Positions 36,616 through 49,030 are shown, counted from the stretch's first letter. The stretch: DNA of 64,000 bases from Silene conica (GCA_029255685.2 CM055314.2:72986815-73050814), one strand, 5' to 3'. Program-made: numbers and translations. The notes: a model not told the origin generated them from the sequence alone.

Positions 36616-39600
36616 TCACCAGCCATACTTGGCATGTGTTTCAGCTTTCGTCAGAAAACCTTTGGCACGCCGTTCTGCAAGCTCTGGTTCATTTTGCCTC
36701 ATATCAAAATACAAAGAGCCAATCTGATGTTTTCGTTTGTGGAGTTTTGACGGTTTGCCCTTACTTGAGGCCGGCTGCAAAATTTGTACAACAGTGAACA
36801 GGTAAGTAGCATGTCAATTGTCAAGTTACTTGATGACAGAATTATAACAGTAAGAGCATCCACAACCGTGAAAATTTCACCAATTTTCATTCTATTTTTT
36901 TAAGCTTTTCTCTCTCCAATTTACTATCCAACTCACTTTTTCACTCATCACCCAAAAACATCAAAAAAATAACCCACATCAACAAATACTCAACTTTTCT
37001 CCTCACTCCTACTTTATCTCATACTTTAATATTAAAAAAACAAATAAATCACAAAATAAACAAGAAAGTGTGATAGGTAGGTACAAGTGGGCACCACTTT
37101 GCAATTTTCACCCATTCACATTTTGTCAACTTCTTTCCTACTTTATCATTTTTTAATATTAAACCAATTCTCACCAATTTCATGAGAAAGGGTGAGAAGA
37201 CCATTGTGGATGCTCTAAGGACTTAGTTTCGATGGAGAGATTACACGAAAGGATAACAGGGAAATGGAGAGATTCATTTTTCCTCCACCAAGCAAACTAA
37301 ATCCTATCCAACATAAGAAATATTTAAACAGAAAACTCACCTACTTCATTCCCCTCCCCACCCCCTCTCCTTTCCTTCCTACACGTTTCCAACCTAGCCC
37401 CAAGTCTTGTATGAGACCTATCCAAATAATAATCTATTTCTCATTTAATTATATGGACAGCGGATTGGTTTCACACATGTGAAACCATTTCGTATAAGTT
37501 TTCAGTATCAGGATCCAGGGAAGTAAAAAAGATGAAACATCCATTGCGACTCCACTTTTGGCAGGGCCTAGGCACTTACGACTACAGGAGTTTATGATGT
37601 TAGATAATGCAGTGCAAATACTAAATATATACACAAATAAATCACGACACATAACAGACAAGCTAGTATCACATATTCACATCACACCAGACAAACTAGT
37701 ATCACATATTCACATCACTAATCAGCCCAATTGTTTGGTAGAATATGGCTCTTAAGGGAAACAAGGAAACACTCGTACAAGTTTTTGTTATCATTCAATC
37801 TCTGATTTTTTTTTATTGCTATGGCAGGTAAACTCCTTTCCTTATATGTAAACTGAACTTGTTAGAACTTGAAAACCAAGAGGCTGGATAGGGAAATAGA
37901 AAAAACGATTCTGAGGAAAATCCATGAAGTAAACCATCGCAAAAATATACTCCCGACTCCTGAACATAAGCATGGTGGCTTGGCAATGCTTCAAGGGAGC
38001 TCCTACTAACATCAGAAGCTATGCCCCCATTGTTAGACAGTGCGCTCCTCTACAGTTCAGATGAGTTGGATTGGCACATAGTATCAAATACCGGTTATGA
38101 TCGTGATACCAGTTGTTGTGAACTATTTTAATAATCTCGTTATCTCACTAAATGAGGCCATATCCCACAAATATGGTATCCGTGATTCTCAAAACCTTCA
38201 CAAAATGGTTGCATTACGGTGGAGCAGTTAATTTAATATCCTTTAGAGGTATCCGACACGAATGCTTGTCTATTGTCTAAGCACCGGACTCCGCTATTTT
38301 TATGAATAATATGCATATATCCAAGTGTCACATCATCCATGTCAAGTGTTGAGGATACCGGTATTCGAGAGAATAAGAGTTGGGTAACACAGTGAGTCAG
38401 CATAAGAACAAATGCAACTATAAATTGGCCAGGTTGAAAAAAAGGGGTTTTCTATGTGGTACCCTTGCATTTTTTCGAATTCTACGAGGTATCCCTCGTT
38501 TTTTAAAACCGTCACTGGTACACACCTAAATTTAGTAAATAGTTCTTAGAATACAAAATCACACAAAATAGAGTTTTTAAACAATAAATTTTGTGAAGGA
38601 AATGTGTTTGCGATCGTGTAAAAGATATTTAAGTTAATGATATGACAAATTATTGGTAAAAGATGAACAAAAAGTGCATAAAATGAACATTTGAATGAGG
38701 CGGATTAGAGCATTTTGAGTATTTCAAGAGCTTTTCATTAACTTCTGGGGTACTAGTGATATATTGAAAACCAAGGGGATCACTTCAAATTTTAAAAAAA
38801 ACACAAGGGTACCATGTAGAAAACCACCCAAAAAAATGGGATATTCTACACCGTACCCCTGAGTTTTTCGGTTTTCTATATTGTACCCATCTTTTTTTTA
38901 TTCTACATTGTACCCCAAACTTCTTACTTATTTCTCCATCATGACCTAGCTTTTTATTTTGAGGCGATTCCATATTTAACAAGATGCAGCCGCAACATGT
39001 GACCGAAACCAAGATTTTAATACTATGCCCTTACGGAATCACCTCAAAATAAAAAAAAAAACTATGCAAAATGGTCATATCTAGGTGTCTTATTTTTTTG
39101 CCATGCTTGAGGAAAAATCTGTTGTGAAAATCAAATCAAGGCATGAACAACATTACCCCCACCTTTGCCACCCATGCCTAGTTTGCCGATTGCTATCCAG
39201 ATTCACTACCTACTTCATTCTCCTATTTTTTTCTCCCATCTTTCCACATCATCTTTATTTCGCTCCTCTCCCACGCCCAATGTCGTTGAAGGTTGAATAG
39301 GAATGGGGAAAGGAGTTGGCAGTGGCAGAATAACGGTTGGTGGTTGTTGGAGAAGGTGGAGATGTTAAATCTAAGTTTATTCGGTGTTGGTTAGGTTGGA
39401 GACGTTTGATTGTGATTTGTGAAGAAAGGTGGAGTGATATGGTCCAAGCGACTGGTGTTTTGGCAAGGATGGTAGTTGATGACAGATTGACTGGTGGTGT
39501 GCTGAGGTTTGGGTGGCTGTGAAGATGCAAATACATATTTAGTAATGAATGTTTGGATGATGTTGGTTGGGATGAGTCTCTTCACTTGTGAGCTAGTGAC

Positions 39601-41865
39601 TGCCAGTATGCAATGGAGAAAGCGATCGAGAGACTGTTGGTGGTGTGGTGAGCTCGACAGTGGCTGGTTAGTGGTGCTCTGAAGTCTGGATGGATGTTAT
39701 GTGGCGGGGACTTGGAGAGAGAAAAGAGAGTTGGATAGTTGGATACACAACCTACAGAGTGGGATAGCCTAATAACAAAAAACATAAGTTATTGACTGAG
39801 AACTTAGTTTTGAATGGCGAGTAGCGCCATGGTGACGAGGCAAAGGCGTGCTGTTTCTACAAACAAACTTGTATTTTCCATAATAAAATTTCATGCAGCA
39901 ATTCCCCCTTATTGGATTACAAATAGGGATACAATGTAGAGAATGATTAATAGGGATATTGGGGAAAAGGAACGGCATAATAAAAGAACCAGAACAAAAA
40001 AATATAAAATAAGCATTAGTAGTGGGACTTTTTAGTTGTGTCGTAAGTAGAAAGAGGCAGCGCCTCACCATGCCTTTCACTTACACATGCCTGAGGCTCA
40101 TTTTTTAAAACATAGACTAAGGGGTTGTTTGGATGGAGGGATTTGGAGGGTAAGGAGAGGGAGGGAGAGTAGGGGATAGCAAATAACAGTGGAGGGAAAT
40201 GAACGCGGGGTATTTGAGGGGATAATTTTTCCCTCCAAGGCAAATTAAAATCTTTCCACCATGAGGGGAATTGTATCCAAACATACACAACCTTCCCGCT
40301 CCCCTTCCATTCCCTCCCTCCTTACCTCCCTTTCCCTTCCTCCTCCATACCTCCCTTCCTCTTCATCCTCCTTACCTCCCTTTCCCTCTATTTTTGGTAT
40401 ATAAACAGGGCCTAAGACTGGGGAACTAGTACTACTGGAAATAGACTATTGTTAGCCAAAGTAAGTCACACAAAGTTCAACCAAAAGTATTTTGGGAGGC
40501 AGAGTTTATAAAATGGAGTTTTATATGACCTACGAATCCTCGATGAACTCCAAAGTGTTAATAACGATTCCAGAATTTCCCTAAAAAAAGAACTTATGGA
40601 TGAAAGAGAAAGAAACACAAAGGAGCTCATAAACAACGCCGGGAGCAGTTTCACACCATCTCTACACACAATTCATTGGCCAAGCTACAGTTGTCTAACA
40701 GTGAGTGGGGTCAACATTATGACAGAACAAAGAGATGTCTCAAAAGATCATAACAGTTACCTTAGATCCAACTATACAAATTGGGCAGCTCAGCAGCAAC
40801 AAATGCAACACCAACATAACACAATCAAATCATTGCTACAAATGCAAGAATATTTCAATCACCGAAATCAAAAACAAAATCTCATGAAATTGATGACAGA
40901 AGCATTCAACAAATTCTACAGTACCATCAAAAACAAAGCAGCAGCAGTAGTAGTACCTGATAAGAAGGTCCATAGGTCATGCCAGTAAGCTTAGACTTAT
41001 CCTCGGTCGGCCGATTCTTCATCAATTCATCCTGCTTAACCTCCACAATCTTAGGTGGCAATTGATCCTTCCTTCTCCTCCCACCACCCATACCAACAAA
41101 ACTATCAACCCCACTTGACACAACACTACCACCACCATTATTATCACTCCAGGCACTATTTCCGCCATCGTAATATTGCGTTTGCTGCTGCCCATAGCCC
41201 TCATACCCACCATTACCCTCGAAATTGGCATATCCATTAGTATGATCATAAGTATACAAATGAGACCCATCATCCACATTTTGCTGAATTCCCACCTCCG
41301 GCACCGGATCCGGAGTTGGGATCGGGGTAGGAGTAGGGGCAGGGGTTGGGGTTGGGGCCGGAGCGGTGTCGATAATAGAGCGACGGGCACCGGGGGCAGC
41401 CCCTAAAGAGGAAATAGCGGAGTTTTTGGGGGCGGGGATTGAAGAAAGGAAGGATTTGACGGAAGTGTCATGACTTAACTGTCTTCGCTTCTTTCTCTCT
41501 TTTTCTTCTTTGATTTCTTCGTCTTCATCGTCATCGTCGTCGTCGGGGAGGGAATTGAATTGGGGAGGGTGGAATTGAACAACCTTTTTAGGGTTAGGGT
41601 TAGGTTTAGGGTTAGGGTTTGGGAGAGAAATGGGGGTAATTTGGGAAGAAGGGGGAGGGAGGATGGAGAATAAGGAAGAGGGTTTGGAAGAAGAAGATGA
41701 AGATGAAGAGGAAGAAAGGGGATTGGGGAGAGATGAGAAGAGGGAAGAAGTGGGTTTGGAAGACGGTGGTTGTTGCGATGGTTTGATGGGTGGTTGTTGT
41801 GGTGGTGGGTGGTCGTCGTGTTCGTCGTCGGAGGAAGAAGCGTAGGTGGCGAATAGAGAGTCCAT
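36616..41865 (-). CDS. PRCC-like proline-rich nuclear protein (2 coding exons)
   Basis: Exon 1 is 41865-40957 (303 codons, MDSLFATYASSSDDE to LTGMTYGPSYQ, then a GTACTA donor). Exon 2 is 36774-36616 (PASSKGKPSKLHKRKHQIGS ... KGFLTKAETHAKYGW, stop), preceded by a TTTTGCAG acceptor. The phase matches and the junction restores the conserved family C-terminus, giving about 355 residues. PRCC-family proteins are nuclear, linked in animals to splicing and the mitotic checkpoint protein MAD2B; the plant role is little known. The N-terminus has Pro/Ser-rich low-complexity tracts, an acidic Asp run and a Pro-Thr repeat; the conserved part is the C-terminal 80 or so residues. The 4.18-kb intron (40956-36775) is packed with MITEs. 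Exon 1 read alone would give a false C-terminus rich in Leu. Confidence 0.9.
36854..37215. mobile_element. Tourist-like MITE in the PRCC intron (362 bp)
   Basis: Inverted ends GAGCATCCACAA / TTGTGGATGCTC with TAA on both sides (36851-36853 and 37216-37218), the 3-bp target duplication of PIF/Harbinger elements. AT-rich, non-coding interior. Confidence 0.85.
37219..38445. other. PRCC intron, no separate gene seen
   Basis: Mixed AT-rich sequence. A short direct repeat of about 30 bases (ACAAGCTAGTATCACATATTCACATCAC and ACAAACTAGTATCACATATTCACATCAC) lies at about 37658-37718. No frame shows a recognisable domain. Confidence 0.6.
38446..38825. mobile_element. Foldback MITE in the PRCC intron (about 380 bp)
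   Basis: Left end GGTTTTCTATGTGGTACCCTTG pairs with the reverse of CAAGGGTACCATGTAGAAAACC at the right. Related scraps (TTCTACACCGTACCCC, TTCTACATTGTACCCC) follow at 38840-38930. The superfamily is unclear; I see no definite target duplication. Confidence 0.7.
38826..40116. other. PRCC intron, repeat scraps, no separate gene seen
   Basis: Contains a 93-bp foldback at 38956-39048 (ATTTTGAGGCGATTCC against GGAATCACCTCAAAAT) and G/T-rich sequence at 39300-39750 whose open frames look like chance products of composition. Confidence 0.55.
40117..40416. mobile_element. MITE-like element in the PRCC intron (about 300 bp)
   Basis: Imperfect inverted ends CTAAGGGGTTGTTTGG and, reversed, CTTAGGCCCTGTTTAT, a motif common to plant hAT or Mutator MITEs. 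The interior is a G/A-rich half followed by a C/T-rich half (GGAGGGAGAG against CTCCCTTCC), so it folds back on itself. No certain target duplication. Confidence 0.5.
41587..41623. repeat. Telomere-like TTTAGGG/TTAGGG tract inside PRCC exon 1
   Basis: Five or so units of (T)TTAGGG on the plus strand. On the coding strand they encode the low-complexity NPNPKPNPNPK stretch. Probably convergence of a simple repeat in a disordered region rather than a telomere relic. Confidence 0.85.
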
Positions 41866-42017
41866 TCAAAGAATTTGATAATTCGGATGATCGTTTTTTA
41901 AGACTCGTGGTGGTGATGATAACTAGCTAATTAGTAACCCTCGGTATTTTATTTAATTTTTTTAAGAAAAAGAACAATTCATTATACCGCACATATATCT
42001 ACGAAGAATAGATATAA
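41866..42017. promoter_or_regulatory. PRCC upstream region
   Basis: About 150 bp between the PRCC start codon and the Helitron end at 42018. If the promoter is longer than this, its distal part is Helitron DNA. No core element fixed. Confidence 0.4.
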
Positions 42018-42027
42018 CTAGGTTATA

Positions 42028-42046
42028 ACCCGTGAACTTCACGGGT
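42028..42046 (-). terminator. Helitron 3'-terminal hairpin
   Basis: A perfect 19-base palindrome with two 9-base arms about a central C, seven bases from the CTAG end. Same stem family (CCCGTGAA) as the hairpin at 29526-29543, so the two elements are probably relatives. A third copy of the stem, CCGTGAAGTTCACGG, is at 43463-43477 inside this element. Confidence 0.78.
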
Positions 42047-42787
42047 CTGCTTTTATTAATTTAAATTAATATTGTGAATAATTAAAAGATAAAGAAATCA
42101 ATTATTTTAAAACTTTAATAATATGAAATTAATATTGTTAATAATTAAAAGATAAAGAAATTAATTATTTTAGAATTTCAAAATATGAAAATAATATAAA
42201 GATAAAGAAATTGATTATTTTAGTATTTTAATAATATGAAATTAATATTGTTAATAATATTAATCTAAAATATAAATACTATTAGTTTAAAAATTACGTA
42301 GCGTTATTTTAAAAATCGTGTAGATTATAACTAAAATACGGTCGCATAAATTAAGACGCATACATTGATAAAAGTTAAAAAACAAAAAACAAAAATGAAA
42401 AAATAATATTAAACAACTTTATTATTTCAATGTCGGTGGATTGTTGCCCCCAAATAGAACCCATCTTCATCAAGGTTGTGTTTTTACCAATCTCAGATTT
42501 TAGTTTTCCTCACATAAAGTCAATAACTTCTCTCACACTCACTGATTAATCCCTAAAACATCAAACATCAAAATGTTCGAAACTCTAATCCCGTCACCGA
42601 TAAATAACCGACGATATCAAATCATCATTATTCATATCTTCTTGTGAACTGTTCCAGAGAAGGCTAAATCAAATGAGATGTCGACGATATTAGATATGTA
42701 TTTATTCATATCTCATTTCCAATGACATCTGCGTGAGTTTAAAAAGTTTGTGGTTAGTTTAATAAGTTATATAATAAATAAACATTT

Positions 42788-43145
42788 TATAATGATTTGT
42801 TAGATGTACCTATGTAATGTTCATCAGATATTGTTTCTGATAGAATGTCACGAAAGTCCACAAACTTGAATCCATATTGTGGGATGGGTAGATCCTGAAC
42901 TTCTTTAACCATTGTTGGATATGAAAAGTAGATGCGTAGTTCAGCAGAAGTTGCAATTTCAGCGCCCTTATTTGCTTCCACAGTGAATCTTGATAATTTG
43001 TATAAATGTCCCTCGTTGATAGAGTATCATCTTTGTTATAGAAACTTTTTCTCTCCCAAAGTTGTACAACCCGTACCACAATTTCTGCAGTAAGGATCTC
43101 CGAAGTCAAGTGACGTATGACAACAGGGGTGCAATTCAAAGCCAT
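42788..43145 (-). pseudogene. Replication protein A (RPA1-like) OB-fold fragment of the Helitron
   Basis: The minus-strand frame from 43145 reads MALNCTPVVIRHLTSEI, then AEIVVRVVQLWERKSF, like the first strand of plant Helitron/RPA1 OB folds (T-I-x-V-R-V-x-R-x-W-E). A second frame nearby holds VKEVQDLPIPQYGFKFVDF, the matching later part of the same domain (family: VKE...IPxYGFxFVxF). The domain is thus split over two frames and the segment between is not readable, so it is a pseudogene. RPA-like proteins of Helitrons are thought to bind single-stranded DNA. Confidence 0.72.
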
Positions 43146-43484
43146 AACACAATTTTGGTTGCTTAAGGTATTTCTTAATATTAGTTAATGGTGAATGAAG
43201 AGAGAATTTTTATCATATATATAATTATCTTAATAGTAGTTAACGATGAGAGATTTTTTACACTAACAGAATGTTTATTATTTTATTAATTATCATTATT
43301 ATATGCAGAAGACCATATGCAAAAGGAAATAAGAGGGAAGTGCTGTGTTGACTGAAGAATAATGATGATTTGATTTGACACACCAGAATTTTATATTTTA
43401 TTATTATAATTATTCTTATTATTTTATTATCAATTTGATTTCATTTGCTTTCTAAAAGTTGTCCGTGAAGTTCACGGTTTTCTA

Positions 43485-43850
43485 TTTATGGAGTGAAATC
43501 TTGTGATTCCATAGATTTAGGCCGTGAAATCTTGGAATTTATGGCGTATTCTAGAATATACCATATCTTGTATACCATATACCATATCTTGAATGTTATT
43601 GGACGTTAATTGAAATGGAATTAATTTGAGTCAAAGTAAAATGGAATATATGGAATGAAATCTTGTTAGAGAATTTTTTTGTCATATATGGCGTATCTTT
43701 TTTCTGATTCAAGATTGGTAACTCTAGGATTTAGGCCGTGCTACGGAATTAATCTTCAGCCAAAACTGTCATTATTTATTGTTTCAATATATGGAATGAA
43801 ATCTTGTGATTCCATAGATTTAGGCCGTGAAATCTTGGAATAGTTATTAT
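43485..43850. repeat. Three dispersed copies of a 55-bp phrase in the Helitron
   Basis: The phrase ATGGAATGAAATCTTGTGATT...GATTTAGGCCGTGAAATCTTGG occurs at about 43491, 43650 (diverged) and 43790, separated by about 150 bp. Non-coding. Confidence 0.8.
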
Positions 43851-44000
43851 ATCATATCTTGAATGTTATTGGATAATAACTCTAGGTTGAATCTAATTGG
43901 ACAATAGCTCTAGGATGCTTTACAACGCGACACGTAGGACAAAGCTTTTTTCTAGTGATGCCACGTCAGCAGCTGACTTTTGCATTAGATAAATATATGA

Positions 44001-46202
44001 TTGAAAAAGAATATAATGAAATCGAAGAAAAATAATTTTCTTATAAACGAAGGATCTCAAAACAGTTTATGTCCTATTATCGCTATCTTTAGGTAATTTT
44101 TGAAAATTGGTTCAATCTCTACTCCGAGACCTACGTCCAACCGTTATTTTATTGCTTGTTTAGGAATTTTTTCAAACAACTAAACTTTTACGTTGAAAAC
44201 AACTCGCCAATCTACAACGATTGCACTCTAACTTAAAATAACTCTAACTTAAGAAATTGCTCAAACTCAAAGCTATTCCGCTTCAAGAGTTCATAAGGTT
44301 TTATCTCTTTGCCTTACAGAATCAGAATCTCAATGGTTCACTTGAGAAAATAGAGATTATAATTAAGATCTAAACACGAAAATCATGGAACAAACTCATT
44401 ATGTCACAGTGCAGCTTATTGATACATGTAGATTTTAAAACCTTTTAAAAACGTTGAAGACTTTGAACTTAGAAACGATTTTGCAAAAACTTTAAAGATG
44501 AACTTGAATGCTTAAGAATTTTTTGCAGAATTCTCTCAATAAATGTTTGAAAGTCTTAGCATTTAATGAGCAACAAAAGTTTCTTTTATAGTGCTCAAAC
44601 CATGTAATAGGTTTACCCAAAACATGATTATTACACTATCTTTTCCTTTTGTCCATTAGTTATTGATTATTATATTTGAAAATGCAAAAGTTGTGTTTAG
44701 TTTTTATAGACTCAATGCAAAGTAAATCTGATTTGATAATAAGATATATCTTGCAAATCTTCATGTGGAACTCACAAATTTTTATGAAAATAAAAAATTA
44801 CAAGATTACAATTTTTTTGCAAAAAATACTCCTGGGCTAAAATGGGTTATAATCTTTTTGTGCAAGCTTCGAGGAGGACTCTTTTTATATTTCTGATTTG
44901 ATGAAATACCTTTCTGGAAAAACGAAGAAGACCACGTTGCAAAATTTTCGAAATAATTTATTGGTGAAATACTCCATACGTTATCAGATGCAACAGTGTA
45001 GTGAACTGTTGCATGGTTAAGCTGAAACTTGATTCTAATGTGAGTGTTACACATACTCTTACAACTTTGACTAAGGCTAATAGGGTGATTGTTCTTGACT
45101 TGTATTGTCCTTTATTGATCACGTTTGAAACGCCATGGATGTCGCCTTGATTTGCCTTGGTTACCAATCTACTTGTTTTGCTTCAATCATTAAGCACAAT
45201 ACTAAGAGCAAACAATTAAGTTATACAAGGACTTGTCTTCATCAATCTAAGTGTTCCAACAAATTCCCCCTTTGATGATGACAAGTCTAAAACATGTGTA
45301 ATATTCCCCCCTAAGCCCATGGTCGATTGGTGTGATAGTCATACAACATTATCCAATTAATCATGATCAAGAGGTGTATTGGTCAATATGCCTAGTCTAG
45401 GTAGTTCATTCCAATCAACAAGCTAAAACATAGCCCACGGTGAACGTTGGCCTAAGAGTTACGAAATCACACATAAGCATAATTAGATAAACTACAACTT
45501 CCCCCTCTTGACATCATCAAGGGGAACCAAAGTATCTGTTGCAAAAGTTCGACAAAATATTGTTCAAGAACACATAGCAAAACCAGCAAAACATAACAAA
45601 CACAACAAAAGTGATAGTCCTTTAACCAATATTTTAAGCCACGAGAATGGTAATTTAGGAAGGGTTGATTTAGGGAGCAAAGCGTTAAAGGAGATCTTCA
45701 TTCATGGTCTTGAGTTCAGCGATGGCTTCCTTGAGGTGAGCATTATCCTTGACCAGCTGCCCACAATTTCAATGGGCTGATTAAGCTTGCCCATGACATC
45801 CCCCTGATCAACAGACTGCCCCACGGTTGCATGACCAGAACTCTATTTTTCTTTTCCAGTTTTCCGTCCCTCACTTCCATACTCATTCTACAAAACAACC
45901 CTGATGTCATCTCATCACTCAGCTTCTCTACTGCTGGACTGCCCTTCATAACCATCTTCTCTTTTGCAAAGATTATGGAGAGCCGCATTCCATAGGGAAC
46001 CACGACATTTTTGTCAAAATTACCGTTATGAAATTCAGTGGCCATCTTATGTATGCGATAGAACATTAGGGGCGGAAGGTTGATGGGTTTATGTTTAACA
46101 AGATGGTGGATTAAGAGCATGTCTAAAAGAGAGCATCTCCCACGGCTATTGTTGCTGGGCATAAGTGTGGGAAAATATTTGTATATGTCCCAATACTTTA
46201 TA
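44001..46202 (-). mobile_element. Sirevirus-like 3' remnant: LTR and ORF3 piece (fossil)
   Basis: Minus strand: a polypurine tract (AAAGGGGGAATT) at about 45262-45275 leads into an LTR starting TGTTGGAACACTTAG at 45261. The LTR continues to at least 44001 and has the phrase TAGGTCTCGGAGTAGAGATTGAACC, like TAGGTCTCAGAGTGTGAGACTGAACC of the Sirevirus LTR. Above it, 45743-46202 has the third-ORF pattern (LLIHHLVKHKPINLPPLMF, VVPYGMRLSIIFAKEKM), matching the Sirevirus ORF3. Broken and truncated, much older than the element at 2097. The Helitron lies at its left edge. Confidence 0.75.
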
Positions 46203-47602
46203 TGCAAGATTATAACGAATTTATAAAGTATGATTTAATGTCATAAATGAAGAACAAGATACAAGGTTTGGGAACAAGAATTAACCCTTTGTCCTTGCAA
46301 AGGGCTAAGATCAGATATCAAATCAGATATCCTCCTAATCGTTGCACCCAAGATGTTCCAAGAAATACCCTTTCCTGAGCTAGAAACTGCAAAATTACCG
46401 TTAATTTTGTGAATGATGAAAATAGAGAGAGAGAGAAGGGAGATCACAGTTTGTATGTGTAACTCGTGAGTCTAGGGAGGTGTGCCGTGAGGTTATTTAT
46501 AGGAGGGTGGTATACGATAGTTAATATATCTCTTAACCACCTACCATAGTTTAGATAGGATTCCCAAATCAGTATTTGAGTCTACCTAAACTACTACCCA
46601 AACATGTAAAAAACTTTATCTAATTGGCAAACCCAACTGACCGGAATTCTCCTCCAATTTGACAGAAATTCTTATCTGCTTCGGTTGTTTAACCGATTTT
46701 ATAACTGCTTAAAAGTCGGTTATTATCCTCTCTTGTGTATAACATTTATCATATAAATATCTTATATTTATAATTTAACAATTAAATATAACCTTTTATA
46801 TTTAACTGAATCATTTAATCCTTATTAAATGATTTCATTACACACTTATTAAATATAACATTTTATATTTAATTACGAATTTAACATTTTAATTCACGTC
46901 AGCTAATATTATTTAATTAGTATTAAATAACTGTTTCATCATTACATTGACTAACCGTTTACTCGTATAGGGTATCAATATGATTACATTTTCATCTAAT
47001 CATATCTCTCAGATTCCATCCTTTAGGTGTGACTGATGTATGTCGTTGTAGACACCAAAAATAAACCTAATAAACAACTAACAGAAGCTAGCGGTAAATA
47101 GGGTTGATCCCACAGGGAGGCTAATTGTCATCTGTTGGTCTTTAACTGTCGGTCACAAAACTGGGGGTTTTAAATTGGTTTTAACTAAACTACAAGACAA
47201 AAGAGATAAGAGAAAAAGGACAAGAAAATAACAAAGACGAGATGGATAAGAAATAATTCAGAGATAGGGAATATGCTAGGAATTCGGGTCACTGTGTCAT
47301 CTGCATTATCGGTATAAACTAGGTCGGTCAGTTTATTCGTAGGAAGAGTTAGGTTATTACAGTCACGTCTCTAACCCAACTATACCTTCTGGTCTTAAGT
47401 CGCCCTAAGGTCATTTCTGTTTGACTTCCGCCCTCACAAAAACTAGTTATTATTATTAAGCAAGCTTTACCCTTCCAACCTTCCGGTCTAGGTCGGGGTT
47501 TAACTAAACGAATGGTCTCCTGCGTGCACTCATTCAACCAAACAAAATACAAATTGCTTAACAACAATTCCTACCGCAAAACTATCCATCTCGGTTATAA
47601 CC

Positions 47603-48156
47603 TGTAACAACCCGACCCGCCACCGTCGTAACACAAACCCAATAAGATGAGTGTGCACTTTTGGGCCCGTTATTTGTCCCCACTTAAGCCCAAAAGCACA
47701 AGGCCTTGTTATTAAGTGGTGGGTGGAAGTTATTATAAACATATCACAAGCCTCACATTCTACCGATGTGGGACAACTTTTTCTCTAATACTCTTGGGGT
47801 GTTACAAACTCCCCCACTTTAAGAACACACCGTCCTCGTTGTGCCTCAAACTTGACCACAACCAGAGCCAGAATCCTCCCCGCTAGGTGTGTGACCCGGG
47901 TACTCCCGACCACAGGCTCACCACACGGTCGCAGGGTCGCTCTGATACCATTTGTAACAACCCGACCCGCCACCGTCGTAACACAAACCCAATAAGATGA
48001 GTGTGCACTTTTGGGCCCGTTATTTGTCCTCACTTAAGCCCAAAAGCACAAGGCCTTGTTATTAAGTGGTGGGTGGAAGTTATTATAAACATATCACAAG
48101 CCTCACATTCTACCGATGTGGGACAACTTTTTCTCTAATACTCTTGGGGTGTTACA
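47603..48156 (-). mobile_element. TRIM (miniature LTR retrotransposon), complete, 554 bp
   Basis: LTRs 47603-47806 and 47953-48156 (204 bp each) differ at one base by eye. The internal region is only 146 bp: initiator-Met primer site (minus-strand TGGTATCAGAGC, 47939-47950) next to one LTR and a purine tract (minus-strand AAAGTGGGGGAGTT) next to the other. Perfect 5-bp target duplication TAACC at 47598-47602 and 48157-48161. The LTR has the GTCCCACATCGG phrase common in plant TRIMs. Young and intact, but codes for nothing, so it relies on other elements' proteins. Confidence 0.95.
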
Positions 48157-49030
48157 TAACCTGTCATGCATATGACACAGTTTTCCTTATCCCAACATAT
48201 AAACAAATTAGCTACTCATAACGTAATTATAAACGAATACAAATACGATAATCATGCTAACAATCGACTTAGTATAAAATAGGATGAAAATAATGATAAA
48301 ACAGAGATCAAGAAGGGATGTAAAATAACCGAGACTAGCAAGCATAAGGCTCGAAAACCGAGGCAATAAAACGAGAAGCAGAGGCACAGTTACCGAGATA
48401 ATATACGAGTATGAAAGAAGTATGATTACGTAATTAAGAACAGAGGAATACATGGATAAGAAGAAGATCAGAAACGAGATAACACGAATCAAGAGGCACG
48501 AAAACCGAGACAAAGACGAGGAACAAGGACACGGTTTTCAAGGCAGGGAAACGAGAATAAGAGCAGTAAGGATTACTTGGATGAAAACAGAAAGAAACAA
48601 CGATAAGAGAACGAGAAACAGAAGCAGAGACAACGACACAAAGAGGGACGAAAACCAGAGGACAGAGCGAGAAACATGGACACAAATACCGTGGCAAACA
48701 ATGATAAGAAACAGAATGGAAAACGTGAGATGAGGACGGTAATAAACAAGAACAGAAGGATAAGATTAAGAGAGAAAGAAGGATTACAATCAGACGAAAT
48801 CCGGCATAAGAACAGAATCAAACCCGAATAGAATCCTTGAAATACAAAGTAAGTAACTAGAAAAAACATTATTTTTGAGTATTTTATTTTTAGGAAAGGT
48901 GACTACTAAGGAACTGAAAAATAAGGAAAGGATGATAGGTAAGATGTAACCTAAAAATGAACTCTCAAGTGAGTTCTTATAGAGGACATGAGAGAAAACT
49001 GTCATAAACTCTCGGGAAAATGATCAGTCG

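Larger units (their letters stand above)
42018..44000 (-). mobile_element. Helitron with RPA-like remnants (about 2.0 kb)
   Basis: On the minus strand the element ends with the palindrome ACCCGTGAA-C-TTCACGGGT (42028-42046), then TATAAC and CTAG at 42018, then a T, a classic Helitron 3' end. The proposed 5' end is TCATATATTTATC at 44000 after an A. The interior carries RPA-like coding remnants, as plant Helitrons do. The right boundary is helped by LTR sequence resuming at 44001. No Rep/helicase gene is seen, so it is non-autonomous. The 3' end lies about 150 bp from the PRCC start codon. Confidence 0.72.

Noticed and set aside
39255-39585. Overlapping open frames in the PRCC intron
   Set aside because: They reflect G/T-rich composition; no known motif, and several frames are open at once.
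41587-41623. Interstitial telomere marking an ancient chromosome fusion
   Set aside because: Only about five units, in frame within a low-complexity coding stretch; local repeat growth is simpler.
47603-48156. Cassandra-type TRIM with 5S rRNA in the LTR
   Set aside because: The LTR is only 204 bp and I see no 5S internal promoter boxes. It is an ordinary TRIM.
48452-48869. Overlapping open frames on both strands
   Set aside because: Low-complexity A/G-rich DNA inside a solo LTR keeps several frames open; no domain is visible.
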